Assembly: GCA_032622095.1 (NCBI GenBank)
Contig: CP136064.1
Coordinates: 5,387,512-5,451,511 of the forward strand
Direction of reading: 5' to 3'
Source: Siphonodentalium dalli
Taxonomy: Eukaryota > Mollusca > Scaphopoda > Gadilida > Siphonodentaliidae
DNA length: 64,000 nucleotides
Shown here in pieces: positions 42,538 through 53,741 of the stretch. Numbering within the stretch: position 1 is the stretch's first letter; every line of letters begins with the position of its first letter. The position numbers and the translations under genes were made by a program. The notes under the pieces were generated by a model. It saw nothing but the letters and a program-made list of their open reading frames with translations, made no database searches and had not been told where the DNA came from.

Positions 42538-42966
42538 CAAGTCTGAGTTTAGTGTACCTGTCATTTGCAGAACGAGGTCCCCAGAGGGTGCATTTAGTGA
42601 CGATATCCTGCATAGTGGGCTAGCATCACCAAATTCACCCTCTAGGGACCTCGTTCTGCATGGCCTAATCTAGACTCAGACTGAGGTTCCCAAACCAATT
42701 GGGAACCTCGATTATCCAATGTACCATCTGCCAATTTGGTGATATAGAGAAACTAAACTAAAAAAGAAATAGAATTTATGTGAAGAAGTTTCTATAGAAA
42801 TTTGATAATAAAGAAACTTTCCAGAGAAGATGAGGCCTAAGCAGAATGAGGTCCTCAGAGGGTGAATTTAGTGATGCTGGCCCGCTATGCGGGATAGCAT
42901 CAATAAATTCACCATCTGGGGACCTCAAGCATTCTGCAAATGACAGGCACACTAAACTCAGGCTTG
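42538..42966. mobile_element. Long-form family A MITE
   Basis: Termini caagtctgagtttagtgtac and actaaactcaggcttg, two fold-back ends and the standard middle (ccaattgggaacctcgatta). No matching 8-bp flanks are visible, so one edge may be rearranged. Confidence 0.88.
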
Positions 42967-43023
42967 ACTGGGCTTGGAGCAATTTACCACAATATGTAGG
43001 ATTATTACCTTTTCATTAGTCCC

Positions 43024-43471
43024 TTAACCCTTTCAGTGCCAGGGCCCGATCTCATCGGCCCTAATTTACAGTATGTTGAGTTAAATTAAAAAAAAAAAAA
43101 TTTTGTTTTTGGGTTGAATTTGTTTTGGGTATGCTTAAGCATGCTATAGCGAATTTAAAAACAAACTGGATAAAACCTTAGGGGCATGTTATAACTCAAA
43201 ACTATCACCAAGTATTCATAGTAATAATTTTGATGCCCATGAAAAACGTAAGATTCCCTGGCACTAAACCTACAAAATAAGTCTGTTAAAGAATTTAAGA
43301 AAAAATTATTAAAATTGTAAAAAATAATAACAAATGAAGAAAAATTGTTAGGCCAATGCATTCTCTTATATATGCGAGGCGACCTATGGTCGACTCGCAT
43401 ATATAAGAGAATGCATTGGCACAAGGTATATGGGTTGATACAAAAATCGGACCTGGCACTAAAAGGGTTAA
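43024..43471 (+). mobile_element. TTAA element, family B2 with hairpin H, long
   Basis: TTAA at 43024 and 43468. Left end ttaaccctttcagtgccagg, right end cctggcactaaaagggttaa. The interior includes about 170 bp (gcttaagcatgctatagcga to tgggcatcaaaa in inverse) also present in the copy at 49336, then one H hairpin. From 43472 to 43849 I see nothing. Confidence 0.88.
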
Positions 43472-43849
43472 AATCTCTTTGAAAAGCCAACGACAATCCT
43501 AACAGATGTACATTATATTTTATTTCTGCAATGATGCGGCATTCCCAACTAACGTAATAAACTGTTTCCATATATGGAGTGCATTCCTGGCGTAGTAAAT
43601 GTTTGTGAGAATCGTAGTATTTAGAAATAGTTATAAATACAACAAGATGCGAAAGAATAATCAGTCACGAATATCGTTGACTGATAGAAACTTGAAGATG
43701 ATGCCTCCTTTTTGCGATGAGTAAAATGAATTATTGATATACCAACAATAGTTGAGTTTGACAATGCGTGAGAAAATTGTCAACACGTCATTGACCTCTG
43801 ATCAGTGAAGTGAGCCCAGTGCCTCACAAATTAAATATAAGTTAGAGAT

Positions 43850-45071
43850 CATCTTTCTGAATGTGTGACTGTCCCATAGGACTTAGGATGTGCACATGGG
43901 CTACAAAGAAATGTAGCCATATTAAAATGAGATGACTCTTTCGACAAATTATGTACATTGCTCATCATTTCTAAGTCGAAAAAGGGATAGAGTTCATAAC
44001 TGCAGATGTACAGGTTCAGATGATGGTCAATAATTGTGCCACGTTTAACAAGAGCATCACTAGGGCGTGGCAAAATACGCCCTTTAGCCATTTTGAATTG
44101 TACTACCGCAAAATAAAATAATAATTTTAGCTTACAAAGAATATCTGATATACCCATAATTTCAATGCCAAAATGCGGTCATATTCTAAGATTGAAAAAT
44201 GTGTGTATAATTCATGTGAAAATAATTGGACAGAACCTATATTCGAACTTGGTCTGTAGTTTTAGCTGGGAAACAGACATACCAGCTTCGGTTCAGATAA
44301 AATAATCAAATCTGGTGTTATCAGTCGGAAACCAAAAATGTTTAAAGGACGGTCAAATTCTAAGTCGAAAAAAGGGCAGTAACTCATTTAAAAATAATTG
44401 GACAGAACCCATATTCGAAATTGGCCTGTATTTTTAGCTGGGAAATTGACATACCAACTTTGGTTCAGATCAAATAATCCAAACTGGAGTTATTGGTCGG
44501 AAACCAAAAATGTTAACGGATGGACGACTAGACAGACAGATGGATGGACGGACAGACTGATTACATAATACAACCTTTTTTCAAAAGGGCGTATAAAAAC
44601 ATTGACCAATAAATGAAGTACCACAAGTTCAGACAAAATTACAAGGTTGAACAGGTTGAAAAAAAATTCTAAGTTGAAAAGGAGATTATCTACACTAAAA
44701 AAAAAAGACAGACTTCATAAATGCAGGTGCCCATGGTACTAAATATCTGTGCCAAGTTTTAAAAAATTGACTGAAAAATTAAGGAATACAAACTAAGACA
44801 ATGCTGCATCCATGGACAGAGACGGATAAACTTACACAGCTAGGTTCCCATATTACTAAATATCTGTGCAAAGTTTTTTTTAAATTGACCAATAAATGTA
44901 GGAATAAAAGCTCGGACAAAATTATACTGTCGAAAAAGGGGGATAACTCCACAAAAATAGGTCCCCATGCTGGTTGATGTCTGTGCCACGAAAAATGATT
45001 TAAAAAAAGACTGAGAAAAACTCCGGACAAATTGGCGCCCACGGACGGACAGACCATGGACGGACAGACCA
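43850..45071. repeat. Diffuse repeat M, large copy, left part
   Basis: Repeating phrases such as ataactcatttaaaaataat, ggacagaacc(t/c)atattcgaa, ctgggaaa and gacggacagac recur with a loose period of about 180 bp. The sequence is cut at 45079 by the hAT-like insertion and resumes at 48318. No recognisable protein. Confidence 0.65.
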
Positions 45072-45419
45072 CGGATGGGCAGGGTTGGCACTGCACGAAA
45101 TTTTCTCTAGCCAAAATTTTGCCAAATGAAATGATTTTTAGGCAAATTAAAAAAATATTTGCCAAATATAATTGCACGTATAATTGGGGAAATTATCATG
45201 CTTTTATTTGTGTTATATACTGTAAAAAATAACCACAGACACTGGTAAAGTGAGCTATTAAAAAGCAAGTTAGTACTGTATTATTAATAAATATCAAAGT
45301 AGCAATAAATATCTAACTGACACCTGCCTGGTAATTACGTTTAATGTTGCTACACAGTCATCAAGCATACATATTATTTTGCCTTGTATTACTGCTGAAA
45401 TCAACGAGCCATAAATTAA

Positions 45420-46553
45420 TCCGTCGTCATTCACATTCGTGCTAGATCGTGGCCATTTGGATCATCTTTTCTCAGCGAAGTTGACTCATATACTCACCTT
45501 GGAATTCTTCTGTCCAAATCCCATTTCAATAATAATTTTGTCGATGCCATATGTACAAAATTAAGGGGTACATATTTCGGCCTCTCCGATGTTGGCCTAT
45601 ACCCTGGTGGTATCTCGCCTCAAAGCTCATACAAACTTTACAGAACAATAGTTATTCCTTCAGGGCTATATGGCAGCGAACTTCTCTGGAACCTTAACGC
45701 AACTCAAAAAGAGAAGCTTGAGAAGGCCCATAGAGTTTGCATCAAGCATATGCAAGGCTTTCCGACGAGGACCCGTACAGTTATCGCACAAGGCTGTCTG
45801 GGCTGTTCCTCGCTAGAATCGTGGATTGATCGTCGGAAACTCTCAATATTTGGCGCTTTCTGTAGGCCAAATTACGAGAAAACATCAAAACAATTATTCT
45901 TAAGACGCCTATATGATTTTATTTCAGGTCTTTCAACTGATGAAACATCTTTTATTTGTGACATATGGTGCATTCTATGTAAATATAATATCGAACATCA
46001 CCTTATTGAATATGCTATTTCCAATAAATTTCCATCGGTCGTGGCGTGGAAACGTTTGGTGCGATCAGCTGTACAGGAGTTAGATGAACTCGACTGGAAT
46101 AATCATATCGCCAGCGACTCCTATTTAGCAGCTTTCCGTACCATTCATCCCACGCTGCGAACGATCGGTATATGGAAACTGTGCTCACAATTTCCAAAGG
46201 AAAAATTTGTATTCCTCCTGATTGGTCGCATAATCGCACATACAGCTTTCGGAGAAACTGACACATGCAAACACTGTTTAGCGACCTACCCATGTGTAGT
46301 ACAACATATCTTGTTAGATTGCCCATCATTGCTACATATTCGGAATGACATGTGGTATCACGTCATTGACCAACATGGCATTGAATGTTTCCTTTACCTA
46401 GACCAATTACCCCGTTTGCAGCTACTGTCTGCCCTTCTGGGATCGCCACATAGAGATCTCGCTCTGCTCTCAGATAACCACCTTAATTTATCTCGGTTGC
46501 TCGTTAGGACAACAGCATTTATGTGGAAACAGTTTCATTTTGATGATGGTTAA
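45420..46553 (+). pseudogene. LINE ORF2 C-terminal fragment, open
   Basis: An uninterrupted frame of 377 codons starts just after a stop at 45417. It opens with SYTHLGILL (residues about 23-31), the 'HLG' block after the reverse transcriptase palm. It continues through VIPSGLYGSELL and LEKAHRVCIKHMQGFP, as in RT C-terminal regions of Jockey/I/R1-type non-LTR elements. Near the end is C-x2-C-x9-H-x4-C (first Cys about residue 283, from CKHCLATYPC), the usual C-terminal zinc motif. Catalytic RT and endonuclease domains are missing, so the copy is 5' truncated. Lack of stops suggests recent insertion. The frame ends at taa 46551-46553. The 3' region may reach the aataaagatatatata near 47742. It sits inside the hAT-like element. 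The methionine at 45750 is not a real start. Confidence 0.9.
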
Positions 46554-46864
46554 CTAAAGTGATCAGCGCTCTTTCGGAATATAATGGCGTTATCTTTTTC
46601 TTTTTTTTCTTCTATTAATACATTTACAGTTAGTTGGTAAATTATCTCAGTCACAGCTTTGGTCAATTCAGTACCATGCACCGTTCCGCCAAACATGTAT
46701 AGTTATATATACTTCAAATTACCCATATCTTCCTGCATGTGTAGGCTGTTTAACAGTTTACGTACGATACATTTTACATAACCTGACTTCAACGGACATC
46801 CATGTATCTTAGTATTCTTCCGGATACATGATGGCACAAGCCATACCCATATCTACACGTATGT

Positions 46865-46872
46865 GTGTGTGC

Positions 46873-46914
<42 letters not shown>

Positions 46915-47100
46915 ATGTGTATGTATATGTATGTATATGTATGTATATGTATGTATATGTATATATGTATGTATGTGTATGTATATATACATGTGTATGT
47001 GTATGTATATGTATATGTATGTGTGTATGTATGCGTATAGTCCGTATATGTATATGTATGCATGCATGCGTATGTGTGTATGCATATGTATGTGTATATA
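46865..47100. repeat. (TA/TG/TATG)n microsatellite
   Basis: Compound tatata, gtgtgtatg and tatgtatg tract. Overlapping open frames on both strands encode only Tyr/Ile/Val/Cys or His/Thr/Tyr low-complexity peptides and are artefacts. Confidence 0.95.
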
Positions 47101-47339
47101 AATACCATACAACTTTTGCAATTATTCAAACCTTGGAGATATCTCGCTTGCACTTAAGATAACCCTTTTAATTAACATATTGTATAACCGTTTTAAACAC
47201 AATTTAAAGTCCCGCTTCAGCTCGACGTGAATTATTTCATACTCCTTATTTCCTCATAATGTCCCACATAATATGCTTTGGTGTAGTTAATTCCATGTAC
47301 ATGCACATATACACTGCATATAAAGGTGCATGACGTTAC

Positions 47340-47600
47340 ATAATGTATTCATATATATGCGTGGATGTGTGTGTGAGGGTGGGTGTGTGTGTGTGAGGGT
47401 GTGCACGTGCGTGTGAGAGGGTGGAGAGGGTGCGTTCGTGTGTGTTTGTGTGTGTGTGAGGGTGTGTGAGGGTGTGTATGTGTTTGTGTGTGTGTGAAAG
47501 TGTCTATATATGTATAAGTCGATGTATGTGTATATGCATGAAGTGCATATGCAAGTGCGTGATCGAGCGTGTACTCGTGTACTCGTATGTTCGTATCTGT
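47340..47600. repeat. (GT)n-rich microsatellite
   Basis: gtgtgtgtgagggtg-type repeats over about 180 bp, fading into degraded gtatat repeats. The minus-strand open frame across it is low-complexity. Confidence 0.9.
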
Positions 47601-48309
47601 CTCTTTTGGCAGTCAAATTATATAACCATGTATATTGTATAGCCAAATTTTGATGTATTTTTGTTCTCAACTTATTTGTAATGATTTTTTTTTTTTCTTC
47701 TTTGTTTTGTTTATATATATGCTCTTCATTGTATGGAGGAATAAAGATATATATAAATATGTGATATATAATCTCGCCATTAAAATGCATAATTACAGTG
47801 ATTAAATGTGTCCATAATCCAAATGAACAAAGGGAGGATTAACTGTCAGAACAACTTAAAAATTACCTTTTGCGGTATCTATATTGAGATCATGTTACAA
47901 AGTACTTACAACAGCCTCAATGAAAAATTTACACAACATCGTTTTTTTCCCAACTCACATTTTAACCACGGTCGATTAGCGGTTTGATGAAAGTTTGATT
48001 TATATGGCAGAAAGATGGGATTACCGGTTTGTGAAAATTAATAGCAGGTTATATATAACTGTTGACATAACACTGCTGACTGCGCTACATGTAAATTAGT
48101 AGATTTCTTGTTTTGGTTTCCGATTGTATTGTCTGTAATTCGGCACACGTAACGAATAACCCACATTCGATGATGTTTTATGACTAGATAGTTCATATCC
48201 CATAAGTAAAAACTCACTAGCCAAAATTTTTGACAAATGAAAATAGTTTTTGCAAAATTAAAATAGTTTTTGCCATTGGCAAATTTGGCAAGCAGCAGTG
48301 CGACCCCTG

Positions 48310-48370
48310 TGGATGGGCAGACAGCTAAGCTGATTCCAGTATACCCCAATAATCTATAAAAGATGGCGGC
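48310..48370. repeat. Right part of the split M repeat
   Basis: Starting tggatgggcagacagctaag and containing ccagtatacccc, it completes the repeat interrupted at 45079. Stretch 48371-48577 shows nothing I recognise. Confidence 0.65.
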
Positions 48371-48577
48371 TGTCTTCGAAAAGGATTTTTACTAGTCTGG
48401 CAGCCGAGGCAGACCTGCGTGTTTTGGCGTATAATTTTTGTTCTCTGTGGTTTCTGTTAGTCGAGACACCCCACAACAGTAATCAATCAGCTGGACTTCT
48501 GTCAGCCTTGAGGAAAAACATTTATTAGCCCCGAAAAAAATGACCTAAAAATAAATATCGAAAAACATGTTTTTCTC

Positions 48578-48944
48578 TTAACCCTTTACCCAACAGAAGG
48601 GCCCTGTGCCAATGCATTCTCTTATATAAGAGAATGCATTGGCTTAACACATTAAAAATTATAAAATTGTTAAAGAATGTAAGAAAAAATGGTAAAAAGT
48701 GTTAAAAAAAGATTTTGTTTAGGCCAATGCATTCTCTTATATATGCGAGGCGACCTATGGTCGACTCGCATATATAAGAGAATGCATTGGCACAGGGCAT
48801 AACTGTAACCATCACAATGTGGTCAAGGAGCCGGTTCCAATGATATCCATATTTGTATGGTTCTATTGAGACAGACCGAAGATATTTTAAGCTGTTGAAG
48901 CTCTATTTGGCCGGTTTTGGCCGGTTTGTTGGGTAAAGGGTTAA
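48578..48944 (-). mobile_element. TTAA element, family B1, copy 6
   Basis: TTAA at 48578 and 48941, orientation reversed. One of the two H hairpins has collapsed: its central 40 bp (loop-side arms) are deleted, leaving tctcttatataagaga, a perfect mini-hairpin. The second hairpin is intact. Confidence 0.92.
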
Positions 48945-49026
48945 ATCACTAGTTTGCTGTTGAAAACATACTACAAAATTACAGGGTTTATAATTCAGCC
49001 TGATGATGACATTCCATTTCAAAGGG

Positions 49027-49332
49027 TTAATATTTAGATACCACACATTTTGCTGCATAATAGAATAGATAATTCATTGGAAACCGAGATTGTTTTACCA
49101 ATCCTCTGATCTATAAAAGAATACAGTAGACATCCCACTTAAACAGAAATACGGCTATTAAACTCCGGATTAATCTCCATAAACCTCGAGTAATTCAAAG
49201 AAAGGCGGGCTGGGCTGTTTATCCCAGAGGAGCCGGGGTTGATTCCGTATGACAACATGCAGATTTATTAAAAATCAATAAATTGATTACATGTTCGGTT
49301 ATAGAGTACTACTGCACCCAGACCAGGTTTAA
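49027..49332 (-). mobile_element. TTAA element, family Q, copy 2
   Basis: Inverted relative of 9756-10052 (gaataattcaaagaaaggc-like, ggttgattccgtatgacaac, aaaatcaataaattgattac). TTAA at both limits. Confidence 0.7.
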
Positions 49333-49335
49333 CCC

Positions 49336-49740
49336 TTAACCCTTTCAGTGCCAAGTCCAATTTTTGTATCAACCCATATACCCTGTGCCAATGCATTCTC
49401 TTATATATGCGAGTCGACCATAGGTTTCCCCGCATATATAAGAGAATGCATTGGCCTAACAATTTTTCATCATTTGTTATTATTTTTTACAATTTTTTAC
49501 AATTTTAATAATTTTTTCTTATATTCTTTAACAGACTTATTTTGTAGGTTGAGTGCCAGGGAATCTTACGTTTTTCATGGGCATCAAAATTATTACTATG
49601 AATACTTATAACATGCCCCTAAGGTTTTATCCAGTTTGTTTTTAAATTCGCTATAGCATGCTTAACCATACCCAAACAAAATTTATACCCTAAAATTTTT
49701 TAGGGCCGATTTTACAGACCCCTGGCACTGAAAGGGTTAA
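49336..49740 (-). mobile_element. TTAA element, family B2, inverted
   Basis: TTAA at 49336 and 49737, ends ttaaccctttcagtgccaag and cctggcactgaaagggttaa. One H hairpin sits near the left, and a long interior is shared with 43024-43471. Its right TTAA is also the first TTAA of the next element. Confidence 0.88.
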
Positions 49741-50080
49741 AGTGATGTGAAACACTCCGGTAGGGTGATAAAATACAAATGGAGAATAATCTTGCACAAA
49801 GTAGTATTTTTTACAAATATTATATCCAAATTGACAACACACCGTCATTCTTATAGATTAATTAAATGCAGTGACTCTCGATGGCAAAATCGTTTTCGTT
49901 AGTTTATCGCCGATAGATTCGTCCCGAATCGAGCAGTAAATATTTACATTTGAGCATAGGTCAGATTTGCTTCAGAATTTTGGTGATGTTAGTAGAATGG
50001 TACATTTTTCCAGTTGGCATAGCGCCTGAATACTAACTTATCAGTTTCACGCACCCAAACAAGTACATTTATGTCTTTAA
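49737..50080 (-). mobile_element. TTAA element, family K, copy 2
   Basis: Inverted copy: ttaaagtgatgtgaaacact at the left, aagtacatttatgtctttaa at the right. Confidence 0.78.
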
Positions 50081-50157
50081 TATGCTGAATGAATTCTCCC
50101 ACCAAGTGATATCTTTATTTTCAGCATATCAGGAAAGGTCTATCACAGAATGCTCTT

Positions 50158-50250
50158 TAACCATTTTGTGACGGGAACTGCGCTGGTGCAGCATTAAAGA
50201 TCAAGTGTACCAGTGCATTCTCTTATATATGCGATTCTCCCTATATAAGA
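50158..50250 (+). mobile_element. Truncated B4 element
   Basis: ttaaccattttgtgacggga and gtgcagcattaaagatc match the B4 start. After half a hairpin it passes into the minisatellite complex near 50250. Confidence 0.6.
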
Positions 50251-50282
50251 GAAGTTGCACATTTTAGGGAGAAGATGTATCC

Positions 50283-50898
50283 CATGTCGCCCTCTAGACT
50301 GGTCCCTGTCTCCCAAGTCCCCCTCTAGACTAGTCCCTGTCTCCCAAGTCACCGTCTAGGCTGGTCCCTGTCTCCCAAGTCGCCCTCTAGACTGGTCCCT
50401 GTCTCCCAAGTCGCCCTCTAGGCTGGTCCCTGTCTCCCAAGTCACAGTCTAGGCTGGTCCCTGTCTCCCAAGTCGCCCTCTAGACTGGTCCCTGTCTCCC
50501 AAGTCACTGTCTAGACTGGTCCCCGTCTCCCAAGTCACTGTCTAGGCTGGTCCCTGTCTCCCAAGTCACCGTCTAGGCTGGTCCCTGTCTCCCAAGTCAC
50601 TGTCTAGACTGGTCCCTGTCTCCCAAGTCACTGTCTAGGCTGGTCCCTTTTTCCGAAGTCACCCTCTAGGCTGGTCCCTGTCTCCCAAGTCACTGTCTAG
50701 ACTGGTCCCTATCTCCCAAGTCACTGTCTAGGCTGGTCCCTGTCTCCCAAGTCACCCTCTAGGCTGGTCCCTGTCTCCCAAGTCACTGTCTAGACTGGTC
50801 CCTGTCTCCCAAGTCACTGTCTAGGCTGGTCCCTGTCTCCCAAGTCACCGTCTAGGCTGGTCCCTGTCTCCCAAGTCACCGTCTAGGATGGTCCCTGA
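50283..50898. repeat. 31-bp minisatellite, locus 3 (inverted)
   Basis: About 20 units of ctggtccctgtctcccaagt plus cacygtctagr, the reverse complement of the locus 1 unit. Variants alternate between gccctc, accgtc and actgtc, and between aggct and agact. Stretch 50899-51120 has no feature. Confidence 0.96.
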
Positions 50899-51120
50899 TA
50901 GCTTTCTTACTGTTAAATTTTTAGGCTGGATAATGGATTCCATGTCTTTTTTAAAGCCGGATTCCGGATTGTAAGGGGTAGGTGGAATGATGACGGCCTT
51001 AGTTCAGAGCTCAATTCAGTTCCAGTATAATCAACTTCCTGCACTTGAAGTAATTCCGAGTCTTGACGAAAGCTTTACTGTCCCGCCTGTTATTGTCAGC
51101 TTTACTGTACCGTCTGTTAT

Positions 51121-51334
51121 TGTAATGCTCTAAATAATCGACTTCTTAACCACAGCAGAATTATGGGTAACTTTTCGGGATTTAGTCGGAAATATGTCTT
51201 GTTGCCATTCATTGGAAAGCACTTGCCGAGAGCTTTCCGATGAATGGCAACAAGCCATATTTCCGACTAAATCCTAAAAAGTTACCCATAAATCAGCTGT
51301 AGTTAAGGGGTCGATTACTTAGGTCATTACTGTA
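51121..51334. mobile_element. TA palindromic MITE, family C, copy 4
   Basis: Full fold-back structure from gtaatgctctaaataatcga to ggtcattactgta. The left-most TACA is lost. The centre reads gcacttgccgagagc. Confidence 0.88.
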
Positions 51335-51873
51335 ATAACCTGAATTATCGTGAGACTTTCTAATTCATTATATAATGCCATTATTCCCATCTAATGTCAT
51401 TTAAAATACTCCGTACTTGCTGAATTGGAAGCACTGGCGACAGAGATATAACAATAGTTATCCATTCGCGAGAGGTCGTGTTTCTCGGTACCATTCTACC
51501 AGAGATATGAACACTGGGGTAATGATTAATTCATGACTGTCATGTTTTCATAGAAAATTAATATGCTGTGGGAATTTTTACTGAATATCAGAGTGGTGTC
51601 GGGTCATTTTCAATACATGTCTTGGGTATAGGCAGAGGAATTAATGGTTGAATCGAGTGCTCTTGACTTAAATGTACTCAATCCGATCAGACGCTCCTAA
51701 ATTACTAATTCTTTGGTTTCGGGGGTAAAAAATATTTGATTCTAGTCGAGGAACCCACCCATTTAAGCTCAGAGTGATCAGGTATCGATTTTTGAAGTTT
51801 GTTATTTCTCGACATGTCAATAATATGTGGCCCAGAAACACGTGGTCAAGCGGATGGTCTTGCGGATGAAGAT
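51335..51873. other. No recognisable feature
   Basis: AT-rich unique-looking DNA with no repeats or domains that I can identify. Confidence 0.45.
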
Positions 51874-51940
51874 GGATAACTCTAAACTCAAGTTGTTATT
51901 ATTACCACTTGATTTTAGAGTTATCCCATCTTCATCTGCA
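51874..51940. repeat. Short inverted repeat joined to a half MITE
   Basis: The arm gcggatgaagatggataact is inverted at agttatcccatcttcatctg, with about 25 bp between. The right arm ends exactly where the half MITE begins. Confidence 0.7.
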
Positions 51941-52049
51941 GTGAGAGCTTTCCGATGAATGGCAACAAGCCATATTTCCGACTAAATCCTGAAAAATTAC
52001 CCATAATTCTGCTGTGGTTAAAGAGTCGATTATTTAGGGCATTACTGTA
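51941..52049. mobile_element. Half of a family C MITE
   Basis: Only the right arm (gagagctttccgatgaatgg to gggcattactgta) is present. Confidence 0.85.
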
Positions 52050-52084
52050 ATTATTTTAATTGTTTATGACTCGAGTCATATGAA

Positions 52085-52192
52085 CAAGCCTTGAAATAGT
52101 GTGTCTGTCATTTGCAGAATGAGGTACCCAGAGGGTGAATTTAGTGATGCTACCCCGCATAGCAAATGACAGACACACTATTTCAAGGCTTG
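52085..52192. mobile_element. Minimal family A MITE, 108 bp (8-bp TSD)
   Basis: Both 30-bp outer termini are intact and catatgaa is duplicated at 52077-52084 and 52193-52200. One inner arm is deleted at cgcatagcaaatgaca. It is the shortest copy with a clean duplication. Confidence 0.92.
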
Positions 52193-52200
52193 CATATGAA

Positions 52201-52712
52201 TGGGAGGATAACAGTAATGCTCACGACAATGTCACCAAGTCAAAAAATAGTATCAAGCACTGTTTGACTTTAGATGCAAAATCATGGCGTATCCTTGGAT
52301 ACCTCCACTTGCGACGTAATCGCAGTTGTCTGTACGTAAAAATCGTGGCTGGAAAGTTCACAGGGTAGTCAATCACATGCTTTACAAACAACCTACGATA
52401 TCATCATGTACAACGACATCACAATCATGTGAACAAACTATCCATGATCTCGTTGGGCCCGATTCCTCCACTTACGATTGTATCGTGGTCATCTGAATGT
52501 TCACTTAAAGGGAGACTGCACGCCAATTTGACTAAATTCCCGGTAATATAACAACGATATAATATCGATAATATATTGAGAAATAATTAATTTGAGTCAA
52601 AGATGTCTGCTGTAAAAATTAACAGATTATCTTAAAATCAAATTTAATAATTAAAACAATTATACATTTTATAGGGGTACTGTACTCTAAATCCGACCAT
52701 TTATAGGACAAT
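52201..52712. other. No recognisable feature
   Basis: AT-rich DNA without recognised genes or repeats. Confidence 0.45.
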
Positions 52713-52720
52713 CATGGATC

Positions 52721-52931
52721 CAAGCCTTGAAATAGTGTGCCTGTCATTTGCAGAATGAGGTCCCCAGAGGGTGAATTTAGTGATGCTACCCAGCATAGCT
52801 TACACCTCAGCAGAATGAGGTTCCCAGAGGGTGAATTTGGTGATGCAAGCCCACTATGCGGGGTAGCATCACTAAATTCACCCTCTGGGGACCCCATTCT
52901 GCAAATGACAGGCACACTATTTCAAGGCTTG
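52721..52931. mobile_element. Family A MITE, 211 bp (8-bp TSD)
   Basis: catggatc is exactly duplicated at 52713-52720 and 52932-52939. Two inner units are present, the first with a deleted arm. Confidence 0.93.
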
Positions 52932-52978
52932 CATGGATCAGTGCAAAATACATTACAGTTTGCTCTATGATTTTATGC

Positions 52979-53078
52979 AAAAAAGATGGTAATTATAATG
53001 AAAATAAATTTATGACTGGAGTAATGTTATATACGACTGGAGTTATAAATTCATTTTCATTATAATCACCATGTTTTT
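52979..53078. repeat. Inverted repeat
   Basis: gatggtaattataatgaaaa and ttttcattataatcaccat are inverted, with two atacgactgg/tatgactgg motifs between. Possibly an old fold-back element. Confidence 0.75.
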
Positions 53079-53239
53079 GCAAGTTACGAATTTCCATGTA
53101 CAAGATGAAATCAACTTAATTGACGGATAGAGGATTGGTCAATGTGTGGTATATATCGTGGGCATAAACTCAAGCCACTCTCTGACTATACAATAAAATT
53201 AATGAGTATCTGGGACTATTATGCATATAATACGTGGTA

Positions 53240-53429
53240 TACAGTAATGCTCTAAGTAATCGACTTCTTAACCACAGCAGAATTATGGGTAGTCCTAGAA
53301 GGAAATATGGCTTGTTGCCTCCGAGAGCTTTCCAATGAATGGCAACAAGCCATATTTCCGACTAAATCCTGAAAAGTTACCCATAATTCTGATGTGGTTA
53401 AGAAGTCGATTACTTAGAGCATTACTGTA
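53240..53429. mobile_element. TA palindromic MITE, family C, copy 6
   Basis: TACAGTAATGCTCTAAGTAA and its inverse. The left arm is partly deleted (gggtagtcctagaaggaaat). Flanked by a longer direct repeat of about 70 bp (aagccactc(t/a)ctgactata to gggactatta) at about 53172 and 53481. Confidence 0.9.
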
Positions 53430-53741
53430 CATCATGTAAAAAAAAATATTTTATGTTGACTCAATATTTTATGTAAACTCAAGCCACTCACTGACTATAT
53501 AATAAAATTAATGAGTATCTGGGACTATTATTCATATAATATAACATTTATTTGATACATTTGCCTGAAAACTGAACAAAATAGCTCTATGATAAATCAT
53601 TCTATTTATGCATTCTGCCTTATCTGCCATCTGTAACATTACTTCGTACTCAGCACAGTCAAATAATGGAAATCTGGTTACTTTAATCGAACGAGGCAGA
53701 GAATATAGAAACCAACAACAACATTTGAGTAGTGTACCACT

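Larger units (their letters stand above)
45080..48309. mobile_element. 3.2 kb hAT-like element with nested LINE
   Basis: The ends CAGGGTTGGCACTGC and the inverse of CAGGGGTCGCACTGC, with tagccaaaattttg-type subterminal repeats, define the limits. Flanks cggatggg (45072-45079) and tggatggg (48310-48317) agree at 7 of 8 positions. The surrounding M repeat reads continuously once the insert is removed. No transposase frame is present. Most of the interior is a LINE fragment plus microsatellites, so it is a non-autonomous element with secondary insertion. hAT assignment follows from 8-bp duplication and CAGGG termini. Confidence 0.8.

Noticed and set aside
46789-47162. Several frames rich in Tyr, Ile, His, Thr or Val
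   Set aside because: These are translations of a TA/TG microsatellite on both strands.
47287-47790. Minus-strand frame of 167 codons
   Set aside because: Mostly GT-repeat translation (Thr/His), inside the LINE 3' region. No domain.
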